DNA of 50,587 nucleotides from a virus: IMG/VR virus record IMGVR_UViG_3300034418_013526, positions 1 through 50,587 of that record; one strand, 5' to 3'. Below, piece by piece: positions 1-7,331 of this stretch. The notes below the pieces were generated by a model. The model saw only the letters and a program-made list of their open reading frames with translations, was not told the DNA's origin and searched no databases. Made by a program: the position numbers and the translations under genes. The first letter of the stretch is position 1; each line of letters opens with the position of its first letter.

Positions 1-244
1 CTGCTGCTGACCCTGCTGCTAACCCTGCTGCTGACCCTGCTGCTGAATCTGCTACTGCCCATGCTGCTAACCTTGCTGCTTTTGCTGCTGCCCATGCTGC
101 TGCCTCTGCTGCTGCCTCTGCTGCTGAATATGCTGCTGCCCATGCTGCTGCCCTTGCTGCTAACCCTGCTGCTAACCCTGCTGCTGCCTCTGCTGCTTTT
201 GCTGCTGCCCCTGCTGCTTGTAATTTTTTATCGTATTTATTCAT
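1..244 (-). CDS. Alanine-rich repeat protein, partial (C-terminus cut by window edge)
   Basis: Starts at ATG 244 and runs off the left end, so 81 codons are visible. After an N-terminal MNKYDKKLQAA it is almost entirely alanine with G, S, E, W, Y, R and L inserted every third or fourth position, which suggests a helical repeat. The start overlaps the stop of the upstream gene (237..818) by 8 nt, so the two are probably translationally coupled. It is a paralogue of 821..1105, with nearly the same N-terminus and repeat order. Alanine repeats of this kind often follow an Imm-5-like domain in one polypeptide; here that domain is in the preceding gene. Function unknown. Confidence 0.7.
   Translation of the reverse strand, partial: MNKYDKKLQAAGAAAKAAEAAAGLAAGLAARAAAWAAAYSAAEAAAEAAAWAAAKAARLAAWAVADSAAGSAAGLAAGSAA
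4..93. repeat. 90-nt direct repeat, copy 1
   Basis: Identical to 868..957 (offset 864). Lies in the alanine-repeat coding region and consists of CTG-rich triplets, so it marks a recent duplication or a recombination hot spot. Confidence 0.9.
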
Positions 245-818
245 TTTTAAATTCCTCTTCTATCCAAAGTCTTTTAACCTCAATAGCTTTACGAGGTCTT
301 TTGTCATCAGGATATTTTTCTTCAAAATTTGATAAAGTTTTTTCTGCAAAATCACAAGCTAATAGGTGTAGTTTTTTATCAGATATATGTCCAGAATTAA
401 AAACAAAATTTAACATTTTTCTACTTCTGTTTTCAGAAAGCATCTTTTTAAGACCTCCAAATTTTTTAATTAGACTATCTTTACTAAATAGTTTAGAACA
501 CTCATCCACATACTCTATAAAAACTTCTGCCGTTAGCTTTCTTTTCAGATAACTAATTTTATATGTATTTTTAGGATTCAAACCTAGTCTTTTACAAAAG
601 TCATTTATACCATACTCGCAAAAGCCAAGCTCCCTAGCCCTAGCAAAATCAATATCTACATCCTGATAGGTTGATTTAAGCTTTTTATCAATTTCAGCTT
701 TTGCAAACTCTTTAGCTTTTTTTTCACCTAACTTATTGTATTTGTCTACGCTCAAGTGATACTCACCTTTGTCATTTTGAAATAGGTACACATTTTCATT
801 TAGTTTTGTTACTTTCAT
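237..818 (-). CDS. Imm-5-like domain protein
   Basis: 193 aa, ATG start preceded by GGAGG. The C-terminal third reads LLACDFAEKTLSNFEEKYPD then DKRPRKAIEVKRLW, which resembles the conserved core of the Imm-5-like putative immunity domain (CAE...FE..YP.D.RPR.AIE..R.W). That family is recalled, not searched. The N-terminal half is not recognised. In relatives the RPR-AIE motif is followed in the same chain by alanine repeats; here the alanine repeat begins in a new ORF overlapping the stop by 8 nt. Lies 2 nt downstream of 821..1105. The real role in a phage is unknown; 'immunity' refers only to the family name. Confidence 0.65.
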   Translation of the reverse strand: MKVTKLNENVYLFQNDKGEYHLSVDKYNKLGEKKAKEFAKAEIDKKLKSTYQDVDIDFARARELGFCEYGINDFCKRLGLNPKNTYKISYLKRKLTAEVFIEYVDECSKLFSKDSLIKKFGGLKKMLSENRSRKMLNFVFNSGHISDKKLHLLACDFAEKTLSNFEEKYPDDKRPRKAIEVKRLWIEEEFKNE

Positions 819-820
819 TT

Positions 821-1105
821 TTAATCCTCCAATACTTCCAATACTTTATTAATTTGCCACTCTAGCTCTGCTGACCCTGCTGCTAACCCTGCTGCTGACC
901 CTGCTGCTGAATCTGCTACTGCCCATGCTGCTAACCTTGCTGCTTTTGCTGCTGCCCCTGCTGAATCTGCTGCTGCCTCTGCTGCTGAATATGCTGCTGC
1001 CCATGCTGCTGCCCTTGCTGACTCTGCTGCTGACTCTGCTGCTAACCTTGCTGCTGCCCATGCTGCTGCCTCTGCTGCTTTTAATTCTTTATCGTATTTA
1101 TTCAT
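821..1105 (-). CDS. Alanine-rich repeat protein, complete copy
   Basis: 94 aa. Starts MNKYDKELKAAEAAAW, continues as alanine repeats, and ends with a non-repetitive tail ELEWQINKVLEVLED, similar to the W-Q...L-E-L endings seen after such repeats. The ATG overlaps the stop of 1102..1314 by 4 nt (ATGA). Paralogue of the partial gene at the left edge. The opposite strand also has a long open frame here because of the CTG repeats, but that frame is leucine-only and has no ribosome site. Function unknown. Confidence 0.75.
   Translation of the reverse strand: MNKYDKELKAAEAAAWAAARLAAESAAESARAAAWAAAYSAAEAAADSAGAAAKAARLAAWAVADSAAGSAAGLAAGSAELEWQINKVLEVLED
868..957. repeat. 90-nt direct repeat, copy 2
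   Basis: Identical to 4..93. The identity ends at 958, where copy 1 continues ATG and copy 2 CTG. Confidence 0.9.
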
Positions 1106-1314
1106 TTTTGTATTCCTCTTTCATCCAAAGCCGATTTCACAAATAGGTCAATCTTTTTAAGGCCATCTAATCCTCTTGTTTTCATCAATAATTGTGGTGA
1201 TATACCTCCAAAATTATAATTGGGACATCGAAACCACAACTTAGTTTTATCATGCTCATTAAAAAAAGTAAAGACTTTTTTGTAAACTTTTTTTAATTCA
1301 TAAAACTCCTTCAT
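1102..1314 (-). CDS. DUF2384-like (Xre/MbcA/ParS toxin-binding) protein
   Basis: 70 aa, AGGAAG upstream of ATG 1314. Residues about 26-65 (LWFRCPNYNFGGISPQLLMK, then TRGLDGLKKIDLFVKSAL) match the C-terminal toxin-binding domain of Xre/MbcA/ParS antitoxins: W...PN..fGG.sP..l....G...v...l. The N-terminal HTH usual in full antitoxins (total over 100 aa) is missing, and no RES-type toxin is adjacent. It is instead coupled (ATGA) to the alanine-repeat gene. It could act as a decoy antitoxin or simply reuse the fold; that is inference. Confidence 0.6.
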   Translation of the reverse strand: MKEFYELKKVYKKVFTFFNEHDKTKLWFRCPNYNFGGISPQLLMKTRGLDGLKKIDLFVKSALDERGIQK

Positions 1315-1326
1315 ACTATCACTTCC

Positions 1327-1545
1327 TTAATTTATGCAAATTGCATTTGGTTTTCGGTTTTCAAGCTCGGAAGTAAATTCCCTATCCTGATAATATCCTA
1401 CTATTGGAGTAAAATATACAGGCTGATATTCGTTTCCCTCATCATCTTTAGAATAGACTACTTCAAAATCATTACCTTCTTTAATCAGCTCATTAAGCCC
1501 GTCTATAACTTCATTCATTTTTTCAATATATTCTGATAATTTCAT
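1327..1545 (-). CDS. Small conserved phage protein
   Basis: 72 aa from ATG 1545, chosen over the in-frame GTG at 1551 because AAGGAG lies 8 nt before the ATG but only 2 nt before the GTG. Contains the phrase FEVVYSKDDEGNEYQPVYFT, which resembles small phage proteins of unknown function. Ends with KPNAICIN. It lies just after a terminator, so its transcription probably depends on read-through. Confidence 0.7.
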   Translation of the reverse strand: MKLSEYIEKMNEVIDGLNELIKEGNDFEVVYSKDDEGNEYQPVYFTPIVGYYQDREFTSELENRKPNAICIN

Positions 1546-1559
1546 TTCCACATCTCCTT

Positions 1560-1586
1560 AAAAATGCCCCTCCATTCAGAGGGGCG
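1560..1586 (-). terminator. Intrinsic terminator after the DUF932 gene
   Basis: Read leftward: GCCCCTC, 6-nt loop TGAATG, GAGGGGC, then ATTTTT. A perfect 7-bp stem 8 nt after the DUF932 stop codon. Confidence 0.85.
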
Positions 1587-1594
1587 ATCTCCTT

Positions 1595-2569
1595 TTATGA
1601 CACCAACTTAGTGATAATCCCCAATGCTCTTTGATTGAGATTAGCCCCATCACCAAACCATAGTTTATCTAGCCTAGAATCCTCATCGTTTCCACGTTCA
1701 TACTGTAGGTATTCATTTACGGCATTGTAAGCTGCCCAAGCGGTTCCTTTAATAGAAGCCATGTCGTTTCCTCGTCCTTTTTCAAAAAGAGGAATAATGT
1801 TTTCTAGGATACGTTGAGCTGGTTTCAATCCAAGTTTTTCCATTTCCACATATTTCTCACCAACAAACACAAGTTTAACATAACGATCAAGGTCAGCTTG
1901 GCTTACAGTCCTATTTGCTAGGAATTTGTATTGCTCGGCTGTTGCCTCAAATTGTGCGTTAGCAAGGTTCATAATTTCAGCTACTTTATCAAGGTTTTCT
2001 TGAAGGTTTTTAGTATGCTTCAATCTGATTAGTTGAGAAGCGTCATTGTTAGTCGCCATACTAAGTGTATTTTGACATACAACTCTAATTGGAGTAAATC
2101 CAGCTCTCACAGAAACAAGCCCATCATGACCATTAGAAAGTAGGATATATTTTTCTACCGTGTCACCTTTAGCAATTTCAAGAGGGTCTTTGTTAATTTT
2201 GGCTAGTACCCAAATTCTCTTACCTTCTCTAAGTGAACCTGCTGTTTCAAACATTGCCTCACCCGATTCAATGAATGGGTCAAAAAATTTGAAAGCTTCT
2301 TTATTTTGAAGCGGTTGATATTTTTGGGAAACTACCCCAAGAATAGCTTCGGTGTCATCTCTGACAACAGCATTACTAGGTGCCTGAATACCGTTTTCAA
2401 GAAATAGCGGTCGTGTACTTACGTTCCAATCCAATCCGGCGGCGACAATAGCATCTTCAGTAGTTAGAGCTTCGTTAGGTTCAATAAAACGCCCGAGATT
2501 GTGCCAAGGTGCTTTTCCACGGTAAAACATTTGAGCTTCACCATTAATTAATTCTAATCCGTGTGCCAT
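1595..2569 (-). CDS. DUF932 / TIGR03299 phage-plasmid protein
   Basis: 324 aa, close to the usual length. N-terminal GKAPWHNLGRFI, central RIWVLAKINKDP and YILLSNGHDGLVSVRAGFTP followed by IRVVCQNTL, and C-terminal KGTAWAAYNAVNEYLQYERG are the hallmarks of the DUF932 family of phage and plasmid proteins. Its molecular activity is unknown. AGGA lies before ATG 2569. It has its own promoter (2617..2645) and terminator (1560..1586), so it is a single-gene unit inside the leftward run and is probably made at high level early. Confidence 0.9.
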   Translation of the reverse strand: MAHGLELINGEAQMFYRGKAPWHNLGRFIEPNEALTTEDAIVAAGLDWNVSTRPLFLENGIQAPSNAVVRDDTEAILGVVSQKYQPLQNKEAFKFFDPFIESGEAMFETAGSLREGKRIWVLAKINKDPLEIAKGDTVEKYILLSNGHDGLVSVRAGFTPIRVVCQNTLSMATNNDASQLIRLKHTKNLQENLDKVAEIMNLANAQFEATAEQYKFLANRTVSQADLDRYVKLVFVGEKYVEMEKLGLKPAQRILENIIPLFEKGRGNDMASIKGTAWAAYNAVNEYLQYERGNDEDSRLDKLWFGDGANLNQRALGIITKLVS

Positions 2570-2616
2570 AAAGAAATCCTTTTTTGTTTTAGGCTTTATT
2601 GCCTTTTGTTGTATTT

Positions 2617-2645
2617 ATATTACTAAAATCTAATTAAGATGTCAA
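2617..2645 (-). promoter_or_regulatory. Sigma-70-type promoter for the DUF932 gene
   Basis: On the minus strand TTGACA, 17-bp spacer, TAATAT; long untranslated leader to ATG 2569. A second TTGACA lies about 30 bp upstream. Confidence 0.8.
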
Positions 2646-2752
2646 CATATTTTTTAAAAAAATAATTAAAAAAATGTCAATCCCCAAACCTATTGAAATT
2701 GCTAGGGGTGGATTGGACTTACCCCAATTTGTCATCATTAACAATGTTGCCA

Positions 2753-3163
2753 TTATGCTACCTCACTAATCACTTTGTAAACCGGATTAACCGCAAACAT
2801 AGTAGGAATGCGCTTAACCACACCATCTTTCTCAATCGCTACGGTTCTCATTAGTACCATTTCAGCACCTTTAAGCGGTCTAAAACTATCTACTGTGACA
2901 AAAGAATCATATTTTTTAGGGTTATATGTTACTTGTACCATATTAGCAGTGTCAACGTCAGAAAAAACTCCTAGTTCGCCCTTAACTCCAGCGTGTACGT
3001 TCTTAACACCTTCTATCAACACTCGCTGTCTGCCAGCCTCAGACACCTTAAAAACTGCATTTTTAACTATTACCATTTCTCTGTGGTCTCCGGCAACTAG
3101 ACCTGTCTTAACATCTTTAACTGAAAATACATTTTTGTGTAAGTTAAAGTAAATAAATTTCAT
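2753..3163 (-). CDS. Conserved phage protein of unknown function
   Basis: 136 aa. The segment NLHKNVFSVKD... with RQRVLIEGVKNVHAGVKGEL and VTYNPKKYDSFV resembles a family of small phage proteins with a conserved NP.KY..FV motif (recalled, function unknown). Predicted mostly beta. ATGA overlap with the upstream gene 3160..3612 shows coupling. AGGAT precedes the start. Confidence 0.75.
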   Translation of the reverse strand: MKFIYFNLHKNVFSVKDVKTGLVAGDHREMVIVKNAVFKVSEAGRQRVLIEGVKNVHAGVKGELGVFSDVDTANMVQVTYNPKKYDSFVTVDSFRPLKGAEMVLMRTVAIEKDGVVKRIPTMFAVNPVYKVISEVA

Positions 3164-3612
3164 AATTCAATCCTCGTAATATTAAATTGATGTTGAGTTT
3201 TTTCACCTTTTTCTATGGGGTTTGAAAACCTTCTTTTAACATAATTTACACTGCAATTTAATTTTTCAGCTAATTCTTCAAAATTATAAGCTTTTTCAAT
3301 AATTTTTCCATTCAAATCTTTAGCAAAATATTTAAATCTAATAAAACCGTCAATGCAATAGTTTTCAATATTTAAAAAATTATTTTCACCAAAATCATGC
3401 GTAGATTCATAAATTAAATTCCAATCCACATCATAAAATTTTAAATTTCTTACAAATAAGCTTGCATTAAACATATTTTTACGCTCTACAATATCACCTA
3501 TTTCCACATACTTGCCACAAGACCTACCTAAAGTAGTTTGAGGAAATATTTTGTTAAATGAATCAATGGTTCCATCACTATTATCAAATTCATTTATTTT
3601 TTGTCCAAACAT
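3160..3612 (-). CDS. Hypothetical protein with C-terminal HTH-like segment
   Basis: 150 aa, AAAGGA before ATG 3612. Not recognised overall. Residues about 108-135 (YNFEELAEKLNCSVNYVKRR) look like a helix-turn-helix of the kind found as NUMOD1 modules beside homing endonucleases. No nuclease motif is visible. Overlaps the next gene by ATGA. Confidence 0.65.
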   Translation of the reverse strand: MFGQKINEFDNSDGTIDSFNKIFPQTTLGRSCGKYVEIGDIVERKNMFNASLFVRNLKFYDVDWNLIYESTHDFGENNFLNIENYCIDGFIRFKYFAKDLNGKIIEKAYNFEELAEKLNCSVNYVKRRFSNPIEKGEKTQHQFNITRIEL

Positions 3613-3642
3613 ATTGCCATCCTTTATTTCAGTGTTATTTTA

Positions 3643-3963
3643 TTATTTATTTTTTTTATTGTCAAGTATTTTTTTGTGATAAAACTCATCCATTTCTTTA
3701 TAAACTTTTTCTAAATCCACATTTTTAGAAACTAACAAATCTGTTGTTTTAAAATTTTCTTTATTTTCTAAATATTTCCTACATCTTTCACTAATTTTTG
3801 CTATATCAATATTGGTTGTCATAGCTACATCAGCCGGAATTTGACTTCCATATTCAGCTTGCATTTTTTCTATTTCATCAAGGTGATGATGAATAAGATA
3901 GATGTCTTCTGGCTCTAATACTAATTTATTTAAAATTTTATTTAGTTGTTCATCACTTAACAT
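3643..3963 (-). CDS. Hypothetical helical protein
   Basis: 106 aa, lysine- and glutamate-rich, predicted helical, with a histidine cluster IHHHLDE near residue 25. GAGG lies upstream of ATG 3963 inside the end of the 21-codon ORF 3965..4030. Not recognised. Confidence 0.65.
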   Translation of the reverse strand: MLSDEQLNKILNKLVLEPEDIYLIHHHLDEIEKMQAEYGSQIPADVAMTTNIDIAKISERCRKYLENKENFKTTDLLVSKNVDLEKVYKEMDEFYHKKILDNKKNK

Positions 3964-3964
3964 T

Positions 3965-4030
3965 TTAAATCCTCGTAGTTATAATTATTAAAACTATTAA
4001 TAAAATAATATTTTTGAGCATTGGTGACAT
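3965..4030 (-). CDS. Putative 21-aa membrane micropeptide
   Basis: MSPMLKNIILLIVLIIITTR plus I. Almost entirely hydrophobic after residue 6, so a single membrane helix. AGGAGG lies 8 nt before its ATG, and it sits tightly between 4033..4188 and 3643..3963. Too short for certainty. Confidence 0.45.
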   Translation of the reverse strand: MSPMLKNIILLIVLIIITTRI

Positions 4031-4032
4031 TT

Positions 4033-4188
4033 TTAATCCTCCTTCATAAGCGTGGAATTTTCTTTAGATATTTCACCAAAATAAACTCTTGCTTCAATTA
4101 AAGCGGTTCTCATGTCAAAATTTTTCATCAAATGTTTCAGAATCTTTTCGGTATGCTCTAGTCTGTTTTCTAACTCTTGTTTTGTCAT
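4033..4188 (-). CDS. Small coiled-coil protein
   Basis: 51 aa (MTKQELENRLEHTEKILKHL...). AGGAGG is 5 nt before the ATG. Heptad-like leucines suggest a short coiled coil. Not recognised. Confidence 0.65.
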   Translation of the reverse strand: MTKQELENRLEHTEKILKHLMKNFDMRTALIEARVYFGEISKENSTLMKED

Positions 4189-4241
4189 CAAATCCTCCTA
4201 CACCAAAAACATTGGGTTTGTGTCGTTTTTATTTTCCAATT

Positions 4242-4412
4242 CTAAAACTCATTTTTTCGCCTCCTAAAGCGTTTTCCTGTTAGTTGTTCATATTCTTGTT
4301 TAAGTAATTTAATATCAGCAGGGTTTCCACATATAATCCTACGCAATTCTTTTTCTTCTTCCTCATAGCTTTTACACCATGAGATAAATTGTGGTTTATA
4401 ATCCTCTTTCAT
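4242..4412 (-). CDS. Small charged protein
   Basis: 56 aa (MKEDYKPQFISWCKSYEEEE ... basic tail RFRRRKNEF). ATGA overlap with the stop of 4409..4678 supports it as real and coupled. Its 3' end carries AGGAGG for a possible 7-codon ORF. Function unknown. Confidence 0.65.
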   Translation of the reverse strand: MKEDYKPQFISWCKSYEEEEKELRRIICGNPADIKLLKQEYEQLTGKRFRRRKNEF

Positions 4413-4678
4413 TCTTCTACCTCTTCAATCCCCGTAATAGATACATAATTATGGTCATATTCAGGGTCAAATCCATATTCAGCAATCATTGGAATATCAA
4501 AAACTTTTAATCCAAAGCTTTCTATTTCAAACAATACATCACTTCTTTGTTCGTGGTCAATATCATTGTCCACATCCAATTCTAAATCATCAATTACTTG
4601 TTTGTCAAGCACTTTTGTAAAATGGCATTTATAATTTGCCCCATCACGATAAAATAAATTTACTTTAACTTTTTTCAT
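4409..4678 (-). CDS. Small acidic hypothetical protein
   Basis: 89 aa from ATG 4678; the longer frame to 4699 has no ribosome site, while AGAGG precedes 4678 and the ATG overlaps the upstream stop as ATGA. Predicted alpha/beta, with acidic DLELDVDNDIDHEQ in the middle. Not recognised. Confidence 0.7.
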   Translation of the reverse strand: MKKVKVNLFYRDGANYKCHFTKVLDKQVIDDLELDVDNDIDHEQRSDVLFEIESFGLKVFDIPMIAEYGFDPEYDHNYVSITGIEEVEE

Positions 4679-4926
4679 AACACCTCTAGTCTGTTCCATC
4701 CTAATTTCATATCTGCATGGAAACGATAGGTTTCCACATCACCATTTTTTTCTATCCATCTATCAATGCCACGTTTAGCATTTTCAATAGTTTCACAGTA
4801 AAATTCCACATCGGGCGCATAGACAATAAATTCTGGTTCATTATCCACACCTAAAAGGTCTTGATATTCACCTTCCCCATACTTCCAAGGATTGCGGTCA
4901 ATATAAATCCCCTTATATTCTACCAC
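4675..4926 (-). CDS. Small hypothetical protein, probable GTG start
   Basis: 83 aa from GTG 4926. An in-frame ATG at 4950 lies inside the upstream gene without a ribosome site, whereas AAGGGG is 6 nt before the GTG. Contains VEYKGIYIDRNPWKYGEGEY and a middle EFIVYAPDVEFYCETIENAK. Overlaps both neighbours, so it is part of a coupled operon. Function unknown. Confidence 0.6.
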   Translation of the reverse strand: MVEYKGIYIDRNPWKYGEGEYQDLLGVDNEPEFIVYAPDVEFYCETIENAKRGIDRWIEKNGDVETYRFHADMKLGWNRLEVL

Positions 4927-5429
4927 GCTTCGCCCCTTGTGTCTACCCATATTTTTGCTTGAAGTTGATGTGCTAACACACCGATTTTTTGTGCCATTTC
5001 TTTAATTTTTTGAGCAACTTCTCGGTAGCGTTTTGGTGTTAGACTACCCTCAATTTTTGCCCATCGAATCATCCAAAGGTCAATGGTAACTTCTTCACTT
5101 GTATGCGGTCTATAAATATTATCGAAGAAAGCTTTAGTTTTTAAACTGCTATCTTTCTTTGCGCCAAGAATTGTCTTGACTTCTTTTACAGTAATATTAT
5201 CATTTGCATTTAATATTGCCAAAGCTTTTTTCTTTTGACTGTCAAAAGTTGTTACCTTACAATTTCCTTTGTGTTTTAGGAATTTCTCTAAACTAATACA
5301 ATTCATTCTAACTGTATTGTTTGGGGATAATGCCGACATAATACCAGCTACCTTTATAAGAGGCACATTGTAAACCTCTGATAATGTTTTGCAATAATCG
5401 TGAATGTCAAAATACCAATTGTGTGCCAT
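4920..5429 (-). CDS. HhH DNA-glycosylase-like phage protein
   Basis: 169 aa, first gene of the leftward operon, with a full AAAGGAGGTG site. Motifs IMSALSPNN, a K-S-S segment, VTIDLWMIRWAKI and a final LQAKIWVDTRGEAW match a conserved phage family (recalled as DUF7178) that looks like a helix-hairpin-helix glycosylase fold. The usual TIDRHA motif is here TIDLWM, so a catalytic role is doubtful. Lies next to the divergent promoters at 5.45-5.55 kb. Confidence 0.65.
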   Translation of the reverse strand: MAHNWYFDIHDYCKTLSEVYNVPLIKVAGIMSALSPNNTVRMNCISLEKFLKHKGNCKVTTFDSQKKKALAILNANDNITVKEVKTILGAKKDSSLKTKAFFDNIYRPHTSEEVTIDLWMIRWAKIEGSLTPKRYREVAQKIKEMAQKIGVLAHQLQAKIWVDTRGEAW

Positions 5430-5452
5430 GTCTGCACCTCCTTTCTAAAGTC

Positions 5453-5481
5453 ATATTAATTGATCTTAGCTAAAAAGTCAA
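5453..5481 (-). promoter_or_regulatory. Leftward operon promoter
   Basis: Minus strand TTGACT, 17-bp spacer, TAATAT, about 23 nt upstream of the start 5429. Divergent from 5527..5555. Confidence 0.8.
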
Positions 5482-5526
5482 CATCAAAAACAAACTAAAA
5501 AAATATTTTTTTAATTAAAATAATTG

Positions 5527-5555
5527 TTGACAGGGTAGGTAGGGTGTAGTAATAT
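5527..5555 (+). promoter_or_regulatory. Rightward promoter for the 5.6-kb genes
   Basis: TTGACA, 17-bp spacer ending GTGTAG, TAATAT. The same TGTAG-TAATAT context is found at 7941 and 8461. Confidence 0.85.
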
Positions 5556-5624
5556 TTCATTGAGCATAACTAACAAAGGAAAAATTATGCTAACAATATT
5601 ACATATTTCACAGGAGGTAAATTA

Positions 5625-5834
5625 ATGACTAGGAATGAATTGGAAAATGAAGTAGTAGAACAGTGCAACAGTATTATTAATGAAATTGAATGTCGTGATG
5701 GACAACCGTTTGATGGCGAGCTATTTGATGCGTTATGTTATCTTGACAGTGTAAAAGATGCTCTTGAAATGTTAAATAATGATGATTATGAGGATTACAC
5801 AAAGATTTTTAAAAACGAGAATGAATATGAATAA
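5625..5834 (+). CDS. Small acidic hypothetical protein
   Basis: 69 aa after CAGGAGG. Helical and acidic (ELENEVVEQCNSIINEIE... ending KNENEYE). First gene of a rightward series; overlaps the next start by 8 nt. Function unknown; small acidic phage early proteins often bind host proteins, but nothing here proves that. Confidence 0.75.
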   Translation: MTRNELENEVVEQCNSIINEIECRDGQPFDGELFDALCYLDSVKDALEMLNNDDYEDYTKIFKNENEYE

Positions 5835-6009
5835 TTTAAAAACTATTGATTTTGGTGACGGTAATGACGGTACTACAGGACTTGAAAACATATCAATAAA
5901 ACCTGTTGTCAATGGCTATGTCGTGACCTATTCAAGCGATGAAGGTGACGAGGAATTTGTTTATACAAATAAAAAAGAAATGATGCTTGACATTAGTAAA
6001 AGCTTGTAG
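5827..6009 (+). CDS. Small hypothetical protein
   Basis: 60 aa (MNNLKTIDFGDGNDGTTGLE...). ATG 5827 is chosen because GAG lies 7 nt before it; ATG 5821 is also in frame, and 5779 lies deep in the upstream gene. Predicted beta. Overlap with 5625..5834 suggests coupling. Confidence 0.6.
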   Translation: MNNLKTIDFGDGNDGTTGLENISIKPVVNGYVVTYSSDEGDEEFVYTNKKEMMLDISKSL

Positions 6010-6032
6010 TAATGTGTTTTTAGGAGGTATTT

Positions 6033-6470
6033 ATGATATTTGAATTATTTTTTGGCGGTATAACACATCATTATATTGCATCACAATTAAATTATTGTAA
6101 TGTCATAAACAAATCAGTAGGCACAATAAAACATGGCTATGGTGCAATATTGATAGGAAACGAAAAAAATAGAGGTGGTATAATTGTTGGAAAAGACTCA
6201 GCTTGCGGTAATATTTACGGTGGTTTAGGTTCATTTTCTTCTTTTAAAAAAAATTTAAACTTGATAGTGGGCGCATATAATGTCAATAGAAAAGAGTTTT
6301 ATGACAGAAAAATTACACCGTTTTCAGTTTTTGGGGTTACACCAATAGTAGGGTTAAATTATAAATTACCATTGTATAAAAAAACATACAAAAAGAGAAA
6401 TTTAAAAATATCATTTGACACCATAGTATCTTTAGGTATAATAACCCATGGGCTATCAGTCACTTTTTAA
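6033..6470 (+). CDS. Possible beta-barrel-like protein
   Basis: 145 aa after TAGGAGG. Alternating glycine and hydrophobic pattern (GYGAILIGNEKNRGGIIVGK, NIYGGLGSF, NLIVGAYNVN, FGVTPIVGLNYKL) ending GIITHGLSVTF. The spaced G-x-Y/N strands and C-terminal phenylalanine resemble small outer-membrane-type barrels carried by some phages. No signal peptide is visible, which argues against export. Not firmly recognised. Confidence 0.6.
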   Translation: MIFELFFGGITHHYIASQLNYCNVINKSVGTIKHGYGAILIGNEKNRGGIIVGKDSACGNIYGGLGSFSSFKKNLNLIVGAYNVNRKEFYDRKITPFSVFGVTPIVGLNYKLPLYKKTYKKRNLKISFDTIVSLGIITHGLSVTF

Positions 6471-6480
6471 AAGGGAAAAA

Positions 6481-6873
6481 ATGGGCAGAAATAGGTTTGA
6501 CATAAGTAAAGAAGAATTAAATAAAAAATTAAATAAAAATAATTTTAACAAAACTAGAACGGCAAAAGATGTTGGCTGTAGTTTAACCACCTTAAAATCA
6601 TTGTTAAAACACCATGATATTATTTTTATTGGTAAATCGGGAAATCCTGATATAAAATCAACTATATATTTTAATGAAAAAAAAATAAAAGAAATGTTTC
6701 AAAATGGTGAGAAAATTAAAAATATTGCAAAACATTTTGGGTGTAAAGAATATTTAGTTAGAAAAAGGTTAATTAAAGAATTTGGAAGAAAAAAATATGG
6801 TTTTTTGAAAAACATTTATAAATGGCACAAAAAAAACAAAAAAAAATTGCCATTTGAATATAAAATAATATAG
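6481..6873 (+). CDS. Tandem HTH DNA-binding protein
   Basis: 130 aa from ATG 6481, preceded by GGGA; the frame opens earlier inside 6033..6470 but without a ribosome site. Two helix-turn-helix segments: residues about 18-48 (RTAKDVGCSLTTLKSLLKHH) and 70-103 (IKNIAKHFGCKEYLVRKRLI). Very basic C-terminus rich in lysine. Probably binds DNA; candidate regulator or nuclease-associated protein. The poly-A coding bias is stronger than in its neighbours. Confidence 0.7.
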   Translation: MGRNRFDISKEELNKKLNKNNFNKTRTAKDVGCSLTTLKSLLKHHDIIFIGKSGNPDIKSTIYFNEKKIKEMFQNGEKIKNIAKHFGCKEYLVRKRLIKEFGRKKYGFLKNIYKWHKKNKKKLPFEYKII

Positions 6874-6880
6874 GTGAAAC

Positions 6881-7045
6881 ATGGAAAAAATTAAAAACAA
6901 AGAAGAATTTAAAGAAAAAGTTGAAATATACAATATTTTAATTAAAATAGAACGTGCTATCGAAAATAAAGATGATTTAAGTCTTTCAGTGCTTTTAACT
7001 ATATTAAAAAATAAAAATATTGAAATAATTCAAGAAAATAATTGA
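6881..7045 (+). CDS. Small helical protein
   Basis: 54 aa (MEKIKNKEEFKEKVEIYNIL...), GGTG before ATG 6881. Lysine- and isoleucine-rich, predicted helical. Its stop codon overlaps the TTGACA of the next promoter. Function unknown. Confidence 0.5.
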   Translation: MEKIKNKEEFKEKVEIYNILIKIERAIENKDDLSLSVLLTILKNKNIEIIQENN

Positions 7046-7070
7046 CATAACATACTATTTGGTTTAATAT
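7042..7070 (+). promoter_or_regulatory. Sigma-70-type promoter
   Basis: TTGACA, 17-bp spacer, TAATAT, upstream of 7093. Overlaps the stop of the previous ORF. Confidence 0.8.
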
Positions 7071-7092
7071 GTTTTTAACTTAGGAGGTTATC

Positions 7093-7284
7093 ATGTTAAA
7101 AATGATAAAAGTATTTATAACTAGTGGCGACATTAAATTGCTAGAAGAAACATTAAATTTATTACTTGATTACGAGGTAGAACAATTTGACGATGACGCT
7201 AGGAATACGGTCATAAGCTTGTCACGACTTATTAATGATTTTAAAGAAGAAATAAAACAAAACACAATAACATTTGACAGATAG
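7093..7284 (+). CDS. Small helical hypothetical protein
   Basis: 63 aa after TTAGGAGG. MLKMIKVFITSGDIKLLEET ... acidic middle (EQFDDDARN), predicted helical bundle. Not recognised. Confidence 0.7.
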   Translation: MLKMIKVFITSGDIKLLEETLNLLLDYEVEQFDDDARNTVISLSRLINDFKEEIKQNTITFDR

Positions 7285-7302
7285 TTAAGCTTATGTTAAC
7301 AT
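7274..7302 (+). promoter_or_regulatory. Promoter for the clamp-like gene
   Basis: TTGACA, 17-bp spacer, TAACAT. Starts inside the last codons of 7093..7284. Confidence 0.65.
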
Positions 7303-7331
7303 GGTTTCAGAGATAACGCATGGAGGTAATA

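Noticed and set aside
61-552. Open frame on the plus strand with poly-leucine start
   Set aside because: Mirror of the alanine repeats on the minus strand (CTG versus GCA). No ribosome site, and the minus genes are coupled by overlaps. Same for 925-1146 and 849-1061.
4214-4240. 7-codon ORF after AGGAGGCG (MSFRIGK)
   Set aside because: Too short to support; could be a leader peptide, but nothing else indicates this.
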